A stretch of 64,000 nt of DNA from Hyalella azteca (lineage: Eukaryota > Arthropoda > Malacostraca > Amphipoda > Hyalellidae). Positions 11,142 to 21,734 of the stretch are shown here, in pieces. Position 1 is the stretch's first letter. Every line of letters begins with the position of its first letter. The position numbers and the translations under genes are program-made. The stretch lies in the NCBI RefSeq assembly GCF_000764305.2, contig NW_025943988.1, positions 124,001 through 188,000 on the forward strand, read 5' to 3'. The notes under the pieces are model-generated. The model ran no database searches, was not told the origin of the DNA, and saw nothing but the letters and a program-made list of their open reading frames with translations.

Positions 11142-11714
11142 TCAACCTTCTACCGCCTGACATATGAGTAACCGGATCAAAATTGTCACAAGCCTACTTG
11201 CCAAAAAGGATACGTTCCAGTGAGGGCCAAATGACTTGCAGTGATGGTTGCCGCCACGTACGACAACTTTAAAATGTTCTCTGTTGCGTACAAACGCCCT
11301 TAGGTTGCTACACTCAATATTTACGTAAATTTGCCGCCACGTACAACTTTGAAATATTCTCTGTTTCGTACAAACGTCCTCGTTGCTACACCCAATAGTT
11401 TACGTATAATTTGCCGCCACGTACGACAACTTTAAAATGTTCTCTGGTGCGTACAAACGTTCTCGTTGCTACACTCGATAGTTTACGTATAATTTGCCGC
11501 CACGTAGACAACTTTAAAATGTTCTCTGTTGCGTACAAACGTCCTCAGGTTGCTACACTCAATAGTTTACGTATAATTTGGCGCCACGTACGATAACTTT
11601 AAAATATTCTCTGTTGCGTACAAACGTCCTCAGGTTGCTACACTCAATAGTTTACGTATAATTCAAGTTGAAAGTTATGTTCCCGGAGAGTGACATACGG
11701 CGGTAGAGGGTTAA
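11142..11714. mobile_element. piggyBac-like MITE, copy 1, internally expanded
   Basis: The element (11146-11710) ends on the right with GACATACGGCGGTAGAGGG next to TTAA (11711-11714), and begins on the left with CCTTCTACCGCCTGACATAT next to TCAA (11142-11145), a decayed TTAA. The termini are inverted with respect to each other and to copy 2 at 33965-34196. TTAA target duplication with CCC-type ends is typical of the piggyBac superfamily. There is no transposase frame. Its length of 565 bp against 232 bp in copy 2 comes largely from tandem copies of one internal segment. Confidence 0.8.
11250..11665. repeat. 80-84 bp tandem array inside the piggyBac-like MITE, about 5 copies
   Basis: Units begin with GCCGCCACGTACGACAACTT at about 11250, 11333, 11413, 11496 and 11580, continue through AAAATGTTCTCTGTTGCGTA CAAACG, and end in TTACGTATAATTT. 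The same segment occurs once, inverted, in the 33965-34196 copy. So the array arose by amplification inside the transposon. Confidence 0.9.
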
Positions 11715-12659
11715 GGAGTTATAGAATTGAGCAGGTGAAACAGAGGGCATGCTACCGAAATTTATACATTTGTCGTTAGGATGTTGGCACAACAAGATAT
11801 GTCATAAATAAACTTGGTAACCTAATATATGATGCATAATCATAAACGAATATTAGTACTAGAATGCTGAATAATGGTATTGTAGATGAGGGAAATGCAA
11901 CTTTTATAGATGTCTTTTATATTAATCCTTTTTCTAATCAAATGGCTTCAGACGTCCGTGCTATGTTGCCGGATCCGCTCATTAATGCGGAATAGTAGTT
12001 CTTTAGGATCACTCGATCTGCGCCATGCACCATACGGGACAGGTGTGTACTGTGCACGGAATCCTTTAATATTTTTAGATAGGACCAACATCGTTGTTTT
12101 GTTGTGACCTGAAATATATTAGTGTGATGTCAACCTGTTTAAATATAGAGGTGAAAAGGTTTTTTTTAGTTTTAGGATATAGTTTTAGGCATGACCTATC
12201 GTGTATGTTTAGTGTCTGTAATAGTTTTATCTCATACAGAGAGACCTTCAAATCTTGATTCGAAGTCTTGACTTGGCTGCAACTTGCACGCACTCTGTTT
12301 ATCCTATCGTCGTTGTTGAATGAAAGTTACGCATTGATTGTTCTATTCTCTTGTCGGTTACTGCGTAGATTTGCAAGAAGTGTAACAACTGTGGTTGGAT
12401 TAATGCGGATAGGATAAAGTCTCCCGTTGCGCCCAGTTGATACTGGCCTCGTAACAGTATGTATTTATTAATAAGATTAGCGATAATATATTTCTTCAAG
12501 AGACCGAGAAAAGAGGTCTCAGTTCAAACCCAGGCATGAGTAAATTTTAACCTTCTGTACGTGGATGCTTCAAGCGATGTGAATGTTATTCTTATTTAAA
12601 ATTCTTGATAACAAGAGTTATCAAAATTAAATATAAAGCAAAATTAAATATAATCAGAA
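11715..12659. other. Unique DNA, no gene seen
   Basis: Short unidentified open frames only (11910-12107 plus, 12075-12293 minus, 12299-12499 minus). Confidence 0.5.
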
Positions 12660-12685
12660 TCAGACGTGGCATCGGCCACGTCTGA
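12660..12685. repeat. Perfect 11 bp hairpin at the edge of an array
   Basis: TCAGACGTGGC, loop ATCG, GCCACGTCTGA. It lies just before the 28 bp array. Confidence 0.8.
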
Positions 12686-12698
12686 CTAGTCACAACCG

Positions 12699-12915
12699 GG
12701 ACGTGACGCAGGGACGCTCGGCGTAGGGACGTGACGCGGGGACGCTCGGCATAGGGACGTGACGCAGGGACGCTCGGTGTAGGGACATGACGCAGGGACG
12801 CTCGGCGTAGGGACGTGACGCAGGGACGCTCGGCGTAGGGACGTGACGCAGGGATGCTCGGCGTAGGGACGTGACGCAGGGACGCTCGGCGTAGGGACGT
12901 GACGCAGGGACGCTA
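12699..12915. repeat. 28 bp minisatellite, about 8 copies
   Basis: The unit is GGACGCTCGGCGTAGGGACG TGACGCAG with few substitutions, so it is recent. It is GC-rich in an AT-rich setting. Confidence 0.95.
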
Positions 12916-12969
12916 GGCTCGCACCTGCGGCTGTGACATTGAACTTGCGGGCGGCCGGTGAAAGCTCAT

Positions 12970-13145
12970 GAAGGGGGAGAGGGGTAAAGAGTTACCGAGG
13001 GGAGAGGCGGGAGAGGGGTAATGTGTCCCCGAGGGGAGAAGAGGAGAGGGGCAATGAGTACCAGAGGAGAGGGGTAAAGAGTCCCAGAGGGGAGAGGGGG
13101 GAGAGGGGTAATGTGTCCCAGAGGGGAGAGGGGGGGGAGGGAGTT
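12970..13145. repeat. G-rich purine repeat with quadruplex potential
   Basis: Repeated GAGGGGAGAGGGG tracts alternate with TAATGTGTCCC / TAAAGAGTCCC pieces. The plus strand has many closely spaced runs of four to eight G. Proline-rich minus-strand frames here are translations of the repeat. Confidence 0.85.
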
Positions 13146-13256
13146 TGGCATGATGTCGAGCTATCTCATGGCTCATTTATGTTAGCACGAAGCATAGATA
13201 ACATAACATTGGCATAACATTAACGACGCGCTATCCTATTGTTTGGTTATGTTACC

Positions 13257-13452
13257 AGCCTGGGATCAGGTCCCAGCCTGGTGGTCAGGTCCCAGCCTGG
13301 CGGTCATGTCCCAGCCTGGTGGTCAGGTCCCAGCCTGGTGGTCATGTCCCAGCCTGGTGGTCAGGTCCCTGCCTGGTGGTCAGGTCCCAGCCTGGTGGCC
13401 AGGTCTCAGCCTGGTGGTCATGTCCCAGCCTGGTGGTCAGGTCCCAGCCCGG
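13257..13452. repeat. 19 bp minisatellite, about 10 copies
   Basis: The unit is CAGCCTGGTGGTCAGGTCC with CATGTCC variants. All three plus-strand frames stay open (13239-13514, 13243-13551, 13319-13591) and encode the same 19-residue repeat in rotation, which is the signature of a repeat rather than a gene. Confidence 0.95.
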
Positions 13453-13599
13453 TCCCAGCAAGCAGGCGGTTTCGGCAAACCGGATTTCGTTCCAGGCGCC
13501 TCAGACGCGGCTGAGCGTGACAGTCCAGAAGGAAAAAAAATCATCAAATAAAAAAATCATCAAATCAAAGCAGGAAAATACAAACAGGTAAGAGGAGCT

Positions 13600-15490
13600 T
13601 GCAAGGTCGTATGAATAGAAATTTATTCTCTTGTTATTTTAGACAATAAATTGCGAGATTTTACATCGAGCTTCTTGAGATTTGACATGAGGGCGAGAAC
13701 TAAATGAGCCGTAATGACTCAAGCATTAATTTTTTAGCCTAATTACGCGAAATAATTCATTCCAGATTTTGAAATTTTTACTTTCAGTATTTACTAAGTG
13801 CAGCTTTTTTCAGCCATACGACGAAGAATTTTATTATAATAATTGAAGCTACATACCATGTTGCAGCAACATTTCACTTCGCATACATTCGTACATTGCT
13901 ACGTTAAAAAACAGTACTCTAAGTAGCACGTGTAGTTTAGACTTTGCACCGAGTAAAGCAATTCGCTTGCACCAATTTTAATGCATTACAAAGTTAGTCT
14001 TTTCAGAGACAGCACCGACTTAACAACTAATTTAGCATACCTGAGCGGTAAGCTATTTACACTTGTTTCAATTCATTGCTTTAGCCAATATATTCAGAAT
14101 TCTAAACATATTCTGATGAGAAATTCATCACCGAAGCCTGCATGGCATAAGTTCTTACGATAATAACAAGACCAATGAATATTCAGAGTTGAATAATGGC
14201 AAGCTTTGTGCTGCTCCTAACTACACAGTAACTAACATCAGTTTTTGTGTGCTACACAGCACGAGTTTATTCAAATGATTATTTAAATTGATTTTTGTTC
14301 CGAAGTCATTCCCAGTGAAACATAACCCTGCTCGTAACATGAGCTTGCAGACATTTAAATAAATTTTGTTCGTAGTTATTCATGATTTATTCAAACACAA
14401 AGGAAACTTACGTATTTTTGCTATTTAATTTATTTTAGTAACGAAAAAAATACAACAAAAATACTCGCTAAAAGGAGGCATGGAATAAAAAACAGCAAAG
14501 GTTCTAATAATTCACATGTTGTCGACGTTATAAGCGGAAAATATTCAAAATAACGGCGACGAAGTGGAATATATTTCATCAGTTCATCAAAGGGGGAAAT
14601 ATTTTCTTGAGCAAAACGCCGAAAACGAAGAAATTAAAATAACAAAAATAACACAAAATCAAATTTACTAGACATAAAAAAAGCGTAATGTGCGTCTATC
14701 TCATCAGCTTGACAAAAAGATTTAATTGAATAGTGCATGACAAGGAGCTACACTGAGCATTAAATTTGCGAAGCGAAATTCATATTAAGATTAAAGCAAA
14801 CGTATCTTGTTGAAGCGAGTATTGCCCATATATTGTTGATATATTTTAGCAAATACGTACAATACAATTTAATATATATGTTATGTTTATAAATTATAAT
14901 GAGGTTGTTAAAGGTTAACATTTGGTTAATTTTCAAGGGATGTGTTTGAGAAAGGACGACGTTCCTAGTTCACAACGACCAAGTACGTATGATTCAAAAA
15001 TCTCATCTCTTTCTCCACCAAAAACATTAAAAGATAGAAACTTGCAGCTCACAGTCTAACAAATTAATTTTAGTGGAATTCTGATTGTTAAATACCACAA
15101 ATGAGCGTCAAAATAAACTTCACAATTTTTATAAAACCGGATATTTACGATGAAACTAAAAAAAATTCCTCCGCATGAGAACAGTGAACTTCAGAGAAGT
15201 TTAATGCTCTCATCATTCATAGAATATTGAAAAATTTTCTGCTTTTTTCAGCTATTAAAGGATTGTTTGTTTTAACGATGCCGGCGATTAGCAAGTCAAT
15301 AATTTATCGCCTGGTATAATAGAGACTAAAATATTCCACTCATGTCGTCATGTCCTCCATTAAGGAAAGTAATCGACCTCAACTGCCGGGAATTGCTGCA
15401 ATATTTCCGCGAAGCGGATAATTTCTCAAATAAAAGGGTACATTATATACAGGGTTATCGAACATAGGTAGTATAACATCCAAAATGACA
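13600..15490. other. Unique AT-rich DNA, no gene seen
   Basis: About 1.9 kb without arrays or recognised coding sequence. A 60-codon frame (13981-14163) has no recognisable features. Confidence 0.55.
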
Positions 15491-15495
15491 AATCC

Positions 15496-15955
15496 AGTGC
15501 AACCAGTGACATTTGGACGGATCTCCTGATACATCAAGTGTAACCAGTGACATTTGGACGGATCTCCTGATACATCAAGTGTAACCAATGACATTTGGAC
15601 GGATCTCCTGATACATCAAGTGTAACCAGTGACATTTAGAGAGATCTCCTGATACATCAAGTGTAACCAGTGACATTTAGACGGATCTCCCGATACATCA
15701 AGTGTAACCAATGACATTTGGACGGATCACCTGATACATCAAGTGTAACCAATGACATTTGGACGGATCTCCTGATACATCAAGTGCAACCAATGACATT
15801 TGGACGGATCTCCTGATACATCAAGTGCAACCAATGACATTTGGACGGATCTCCTGATACATCAAGTGCAACCAATGACATTTGGACGGATCTCCCGATA
15901 CATATCAAGTGTAACCAATGACATTTGGGTGGATCTCCTGATACATCAAGTGCAT
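15496..15955. repeat. 41 bp minisatellite, about 11 copies
   Basis: The unit is CAAGTGTAACCAGTGACATT TGGACGGATCTCCTGATACA T. Two sub-variants (GTGTAACC and GTGCAACC) are grouped rather than mixed, with the GTGCAACC type clustered at about 15785-15875, consistent with local duplication. Confidence 0.95.
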
Positions 15956-16123
15956 ATTAGTTTTAGTACATTTTATACCCAACGTGGTTAGCCGGACTGA
16001 AGATAAGTATTACGTACTACCAACCACCGCACATGTATGAGCAGACAAAAAGGAGAGTATTGCTGCATGCACACTCCACACGGAGGAAGAGGCATGCATC
16101 ACATGCAGTGAAAACCCTTTGAG

Positions 16124-16379
16124 GTGCAGGGATGCAGTACATCCCACGTGGGGATGTAGGGATGCAGTACACCCCAAGTGGGGATGTAGGGATGCAGTAC
16201 ACCCCACGTGGGGATGCACGGATGCAGTACATCCCACGTGGGGATGCAGGGATGCAGTACAACCCACGTGGGGATGTAGGGATACAGTACACCCCACGTG
16301 GGGATGTAGGGATGCAGTACACCCCACGTGGGGATGTAGGGATGCAGTACACCCCACGTGGGGATGTAGGGATGCAGTA
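16124..16379. repeat. 30 bp minisatellite with CCCCACGTGGGG palindrome, 8-9 copies
   Basis: The unit is GTAGGGATGCAGTACACCCC ACGTGGGGAT. Most units contain the 12 bp palindrome CCCCACGTGGGG, whose centre is the E-box CACGTG. Open frames on both strands (16010-16399 minus, 16119-16472 plus and others) are artefacts of the 30 bp period. Confidence 0.95.
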
Positions 16380-16696
16380 TTTCTTGCAATATTATGCAAT
16401 AAATGTGGCTTAAATTTCTTGCAATATTATGCAATAAATGTGGCTTCAATTTCTTGCAATATTATGCAATAAATGTGGCTTAAATTTCTTGCAATATTAT
16501 GCAATAAATGTGGCTTAAATTTCTTGCAATATTAATGCAATAAATGTGGCTTCAATTTCTTGCAATATTATGCAATAAATGTGGTTTAAATTTCTTGCAA
16601 TATTATGCAATAAATGTGGTTTAAATTTCTTGCAATATTATGCAATAAATGCGGCTTAAATTTCTTGCAATATTATTCAATAAATGTGGCTTAATT
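16380..16696. repeat. 35 bp AT-rich minisatellite, 9 copies
   Basis: The unit is TTCTTGCAATATTATGCAAT AAATGTGGCTTAAAT. It abuts the 30 bp array with no spacer, but the sequences are unrelated (GC-rich palindrome against AT-rich TTGCAATATTATGCAA). TTGCAATATTATGCAA is itself near-palindromic. Confidence 0.95.
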
Positions 16697-16699
16697 TAA

Positions 16700-17229
16700 G
16701 CAAAAGCCACAAATGCATGTAGGTGTAGTCAGCCTTCAGTAAAAGCTAATGTTAAGATAAGTAACACTTAAGCTAAGATAGTCATAAGAAACGATGTTGA
16801 TTTGATATGTGACTCATATTATAAGATATTGATGGAATAAGCATTTCATAAAATAAGATACTGATATGACAGATAATTCATAAGATATTGTACTTAAAGA
16901 ACTAGTAATTTGCAAGATTAGATACTGGATAGATATAAATGTCATATAAGTTAATTGCATCGATATGTTCTGATCCGAAAAGTTACTTCTAAGATTTATT
17001 ACTTTTATAGCATGAGTTTGGATTAAGTTTACTTTTCCTGAGACCCCAGGCGCCTAAAATTTCCACCTAAAAGCAACACGTCTGAGTTTAACTTGCATTA
17101 GTCTTTAGTCCCCAACTTTTTTCATTTTTTCAAATTGCCAAACAATTTTGAACTGAATTTCATTCTTGATTGCAATCTCCACTAAATGTAATCACGAAAA
17201 AAGTCAAGCTGGTTAAAGTAACCGCAGTG
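16700..17229. other. Unique DNA with degenerate AAGATA motifs
   Basis: From 16740 to 16930 there are loosely repeated TAAGATA / ATAAGATATTGAT motifs, probably an old decayed array. Nothing else recognised. Confidence 0.5.
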
Positions 17230-17336
17230 TGCGTAAAATCGACTCTAAGTTGAACATATTCAGATACGTAGTGATCAAATCATGCGTAAAATCTACTCTA
17301 AGTTGAACATATTCAGACACGTAGGGATCAAATCAA
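17230..17336. repeat. 53 bp tandem duplication
   Basis: Two copies of TGCGTAAAATCGACTCTAAG TTGAACATATTCAGATACGT plus a short tail, at 17230 and 17283, differing at a few positions. Confidence 0.9.
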
Positions 17337-17494
17337 ACCACTCGTGAAATATGCATGTAATTCCCAGAGCATGTAAATAAGCTGCATTTTATTATCTTCG
17401 TGCATACGAAATCCTAAACTACAAGAAGCTCGAGTTTTTATTGAGCAGGAACCGAAGCGTGACATTCCCCAGAGGTTGGGCGAGAAATCTTCTT

Positions 17495-17526
17495 GGGGTA
17501 GCGGGGGTTGGGGGGAGGTGCATGGG
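17495..17526 (+). other. Possible G-quadruplex motif
   Basis: GGGG, GGGGG, GGGGGG and GGG runs separated by loops of 4, 2 and 8 nt. The last loop is longer than the usual strict limit. Confidence 0.5.
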
Positions 17527-17529
17527 TTG

Positions 17530-17920
17530 ATTGAAGGTTTTCACGCACTATTTACCTTTGATAAACTTTCTATCTTATTAATAGTACGTTTGATTAAAAG
17601 AAATTAATAAACTTGTATTAAAATACATAACAATGTATTTAATTTTCATTAATAAGGAGTTCATGATTGTGTTCCTTTTGTTGACATTTTTTCCATGTAA
17701 CAAACACTGCGTTAATACACAATAAAAATCTTCCCATCTTCCACCACACATTGATCATGACGCCAAAAATTGTGCACAGCTCACCAAACGAACAACACAG
17801 CAAGCCACGTTACACCATCTAGCTCATCGTGCACTGAATTCCTTGTATCACTTAGCCTAGAACAGCCAAATTCCACAGCACAATATACAGCTTACAGCAA
17901 TCAACCACACAGCCAGGGTT
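17530..17920. other. Unique DNA
   Basis: No gene or repeat recognised. Confidence 0.5.
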
Positions 17921-17924
17921 GGTG

Positions 17925-18055
17925 ATTTTTTTTGATTTTTTTAAAAAAATCAAAAAAATCAAAAATCAATGATTTTTTTTATTTTTTCATGATTTTTTTT
18001 ATTTATTTGATTTTTTTGATTTTTTCAACTTTTTTGTCTTTTTGAGGTGTTATTT
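17925..18055. repeat. Low-complexity GATTTTTTT tract
   Basis: T-rich and A-rich runs around repeated GATTTTTTT and AAAAAATCAAAAA pieces, immediately before an adapter remnant. It could be a real low-complexity tract or degraded read-end sequence. Confidence 0.8.
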
Positions 18056-18061
18056 TTTATG

Positions 18062-18099
18062 CTGTCTCTTATACACATCTAGATGTGTATAAGAGACAG
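18062..18099. other. Nextera mate-pair junction adapter (assembly contaminant)
   Basis: An exact copy of CTGTCTCTTATACACATCT (18062-18080) followed directly by its reverse complement AGATGTGTATAAGAGACAG (18081-18099). This is the Tn5 mosaic-end pair left at a circularisation junction in Nextera mate-pair libraries. It is not genomic. The sequences on its two sides need not be adjacent in the genome. Confidence 0.97.
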
Positions 18100-18251
18100 C
18101 GTATGCATTGAGGTGACCTCTTCAATGCCTTCTTAATAATATGCGCTTTATCGTGACATTGATGTTAATTAGTTTACTCGTATGCATTGAGGTGACCTCT
18201 TCAATGCCTTCTTAATAATATGCGCTTTATCGTGACATTGATATTAATTAG
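18100..18251. repeat. 79 bp tandem repeat cut off by the gap
   Basis: CGTATGCATTGAGGTGACCT begins at 18100 and again at 18179. The second copy runs into the N gap at 18252 with one difference (GATGTTAATT against GATATTAATT). The array probably continues into the gap, and its left edge is the adapter. Confidence 0.9.
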
Positions 18252-19107
18252 NNNNNNNNNNNNNNNNNNNNNNNNNNNNNNNNNNNNNNNNNNNNNNNNN
18301 NNNNNNNNNNNNNNNNNNNNNNNNNNNNNNNNNNNNNNNNNNNNNNNNNNNNNNNNNNNNNNNNNNNNNNNNNNNNNNNNNNNNNNNNNNNNNNNNNNNN
18401 NNNNNNNNNNNNNNNNNNNNNNNNNNNNNNNNNNNNNNNNNNNNNNNNNNNNNNNNNNNNNNNNNNNNNNNNNNNNNNNNNNNNNNNNNNNNNNNNNNNN
18501 NNNNNNNNNNNNNNNNNNNNNNNNNNNNNNNNNNNNNNNNNNNNNNNNNNNNNNNNNNNNNNNNNNNNNNNNNNNNNNNNNNNNNNNNNNNNNNNNNNNN
18601 NNNNNNNNNNNNNNNNNNNNNNNNNNNNNNNNNNNNNNNNNNNNNNNNNNNNNNNNNNNNNNNNNNNNNNNNNNNNNNNNNNNNNNNNNNNNNNNNNNNN
18701 NNNNNNNNNNNNNNNNNNNNNNNNNNNNNNNNNNNNNNNNNNNNNNNNNNNNNNNNNNNNNNNNNNNNNNNNNNNNNNNNNNNNNNNNNNNNNNNNNNNN
18801 NNNNNNNNNNNNNNNNNNNNNNNNNNNNNNNNNNNNNNNNNNNNNNNNNNNNNNNNNNNNNNNNNNNNNNNNNNNNNNNNNNNNNNNNNNNNNNNNNNNN
18901 NNNNNNNNNNNNNNNNNNNNNNNNNNNNNNNNNNNNNNNNNNNNNNNNNNNNNNNNNNNNNNNNNNNNNNNNNNNNNNNNNNNNNNNNNNNNNNNNNNNN
19001 NNNNNNNNNNNNNNNNNNNNNNNNNNNNNNNNNNNNNNNNNNNNNNNNNNNNNNNNNNNNNNNNNNNNNNNNNNNNNNNNNNNNNNNNNNNNNNNNNNNN
19101 NNNNNNN
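18252..19107. other. 856 bp assembly gap
   Basis: A run of N between the 79 bp array and the 53 bp array. Any open frame spanning it is meaningless. Confidence 0.99.
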
Positions 19108-19347
19108 CCGGACGGTAGGTAGGATACGAGAGTAGCAACAGGTAATGGCCATCCTACTGCCCGGACGGTAGGTAGGATACGAGAGTAGCAACAGGTAATG
19201 GTCATCCTACTGCCCGGACGGTAGGTAGGATACGAGAGTAGCAACAGGTAATGGTCATCCTACTGCCCGGACGGTAGGTAGATACGAGAGTAGCAACAGG
19301 TAATGGCCATCCTACTGCCCGGACGGTAGGTAGGATACGAGAGTAGC
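19108..19347. repeat. 53 bp minisatellite, about 4.5 copies
   Basis: The unit is CCGGACGGTAGGTAGGATAC GAGAGTAGCAACAGGTAATG GCCATCCTACTGC. Copies are near-identical, and the array begins at the end of the N gap. Confidence 0.95.
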
Positions 19348-19349
19348 GT

Positions 19350-20588
19350 ATGGCTAGGACATGCATGGTCTTCTTACTAGCCAAACCATGCATAGTTGAG
19401 AAATACATAATCATTGTTAGGTAATTTTAGGGCACGGATGAAACGCAGTTCACTAGAGTATGTAACCAATGGCGGGGTATGTACGTAAAAAGGAATGAAT
19501 CTGGGGTACGGGTATGTAAAATGGAACGAATCCCTGAAAATATGACTCACCGCACGTTCCAGGGGATGTGATAAGTCCAGCGTCTCACACAATCTGTAAC
19601 GATAAAGTAGAGATTAAAAAAAGCTCAAGAGAATTCGTTCGCCTGACAAGTTCATTTGGTCGTCTAAGAAAAATTTCTGATTTAACATCCAACATGAATT
19701 CGGGATTCTAAGTATCGATTTTTGCGCACATTATTCAACATATGAGAAATTCGAAACTGTTGTCGAACCATCATAGAATATAGTTAGGCTAGACATTTTT
19801 TATTGGACATCGGGCGGCTGCAAATGCCACTGATTTTATCGACCGAAATTGGATGAAGTTCTTCAGTCTGTATCCTACCAGGATGACAACCTCCTCCGAC
19901 CCCCCGAAAGCCATAAGATTGGCGCACCCGATGACGGATGGTCGAAAATCAACAGTTGTAAAAGTCATCCTAAGGATTAAGCTAAGGAGAACTGATTTAT
20001 GGAGCATAGATTGAATTGGTAGGAGATGGCAGGTGGCAATCGCCAGCACGAACCTGCATGGCTTCAAACGACTCCCGTAACTGCCGAAAACCTGCTTTAT
20101 GTTTTTTTTTAACTATCGTATGGACTTTGAAGATCACCATATTCAACTATAAAGGGGTTATTAAGTTCAGAATTTTAAATTATACATGTCTATTTTTCAG
20201 TATTAAACGATGTGATTATATGAGCATTGAAGCTAGATGAAAAATAATGATCTTTTCACTTTAAAAATTTGAAATTTAGATCGAAAAATTGCAAAGCTAA
20301 GAATCACGAGCAATAGCTCTATATAATAAACAAAAGCTAGCGAATTTATCAGATGCGTCTTCGTATTACATCGCGAAAAGATAGTAATAAAAGTTAGAAC
20401 GAACACACGCAAGTGAGCGAGAGAGGCACTTAACACCGTTATGCTGCCCTGCCACGGTTGTTGTTAGCGATATTATTGTCGCGGTCTGACAGCGGAAGCA
20501 GCTTCTTCTCAATGCGTCGTGGAGATGAGTCTAAGTGCGGGGTAACCTCAACGCCATCAGTCTACCCCCCTTCTGGGAGTTAGAGGGT
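19350..20588. other. Unique DNA, no gene seen
   Basis: Several short open frames (19377-19592 minus, 19789-20067 minus, 20016-20240 plus) were read and none resembles a known domain. The block at 19800-20100 is less AT-rich than average. Confidence 0.5.
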
Positions 20589-20890
20589 TAGAAAAACAAG
20601 AGAGGTTGAAAGAGGGCGAACTAGAGGTGGTTGAAAGAGGGCGAACAAGAGGTGGTTGAAAGAGGGTGAAAAGAACAAGAAAAGTTGAAAGAGGGTGAAA
20701 AGAACAAGAAAAGTTGAAAGAGGGTGAACAAGAGGCGGTTGATAAGGGGTGAAAAGAACAAGAGAGGTTGAAAGAGGGCGAACAAGAGGTGGTTGATAAG
20801 GGGTGAAAAGAACAAGAGAGGTTGAAAAAGGGCGAACAAGAGGTGGTTGAAAGAGGGCGAAAAGAACAAGAAAGGTTGAAGGAGGGTGAA
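20589..20890. repeat. Purine-rich minisatellite
   Basis: Built from AACAAGAGAGGTTGAAAGAG and GGCGAACAAGAGGTGG blocks in irregular 25-57 bp periods. The plus strand is almost wholly purine plus TTG, giving strong strand asymmetry. The phenylalanine/leucine-rich minus-strand frame (20621-20899) is the repeat read backwards. Confidence 0.9.
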
Positions 20891-20894
20891 TTTG

Positions 20895-21458
20895 GGCATA
20901 CGAATTTAACGTTTAAGGTAAGCTCCCAAATCGTACGTACCCTATAAAATGGTGTGAGTTAAAATAACGATGAATCAATTACCTGAAGTACATAGGAAAT
21001 CACTTGACGTTTAACCCTTGCCAGGCTAAATAATTTTACATCATCATAATCGTAAGGTATAGTTTAAAGGTATAGTTTAAAGTTCAAACAGACAAGGCGT
21101 TCAAACTATTTCCTCGTCGTTGATGCAGGCAGTTTGGCCAAAGGAATAAGAAACATGTCGCACTAAAGTTAAGTAATTTGTATTGGGTATTAAGTTGGAC
21201 TTATTTCCTAATTTCTAATCATAAATCAATATTGCCTATTATATACCGAAGAAACAACCATCGTCAAATCTGAACAGCGGATCTCACTTGCGACTCCGAA
21301 ACAAGCACAAGAGCTAAAAACAGAGATAATGAGCGCTACCGGTAATTAGGGCAACTCATTAAGAAGCCGTCAATACTCAACTCATTTACCTTTCATTCTC
21401 TTTCTTCCCGAGAAAGGAAAGTTTTGACTACGAAACAATATGAGGGGAAAATATGGAG
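20895..21458. other. Unique DNA
   Basis: Contains a small direct duplication AAGGTATAGTTT (about 21054-21082). No gene recognised. Confidence 0.5.
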
Positions 21459-21732
21459 TACAGGGTGCGGCGTGGGAACTTACTCTTTTAAAAAAATCAC
21501 AAAGTAAAAAGTATTAAAGATAGCGTTTTAATTCTTTCTTTTTTACAAAGAGCTACATTTAAAGTTTCGTTGGGTTTACTTACAAGTTTAATTCTTGAAT
21601 ATTACATCTTGTAGGTGACCTCCATGCTGTTCAATACATTTTGTCTATTGCGCATGGCGCCACCTTCCTAGGACTAATGGCCGCCACGTGGCGCGCAATT
21701 CAAATAAGTAAGTTCCCGCGCCGCACCCTGTA
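21459..21732. mobile_element. 270 bp TA-flanked MITE (Tc1/mariner-type)
   Basis: The element 21461-21730 is flanked by TA on both sides. The left end is CAGGGTGCGGCGTGGGAACT TACT and the right end is its reverse complement with one mismatch, giving 24 bp terminal inverted repeats. TA target duplication and CAGGG-type ends are typical of Tc1/mariner elements. The interior has no transposase. A 99-codon frame (21641-21940) crosses the right end into flanking DNA and is not credible. Confidence 0.85.
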
Positions 21733-21734
21733 TA

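Noticed and set aside
13239..13591. Tryptophan/glycine/proline-rich repeat peptides
   Set aside because: All three plus frames are open and encode the same 19-residue motif, which is a repeat effect.
16010..16472. Long frames of CTASLHPHVG-type repeats
   Set aside because: Arise from the 30 bp array on both strands.
18201..19244. Frames of about 300 residues spanning the N gap
   Set aside because: Consist almost entirely of unknown residues from the gap.
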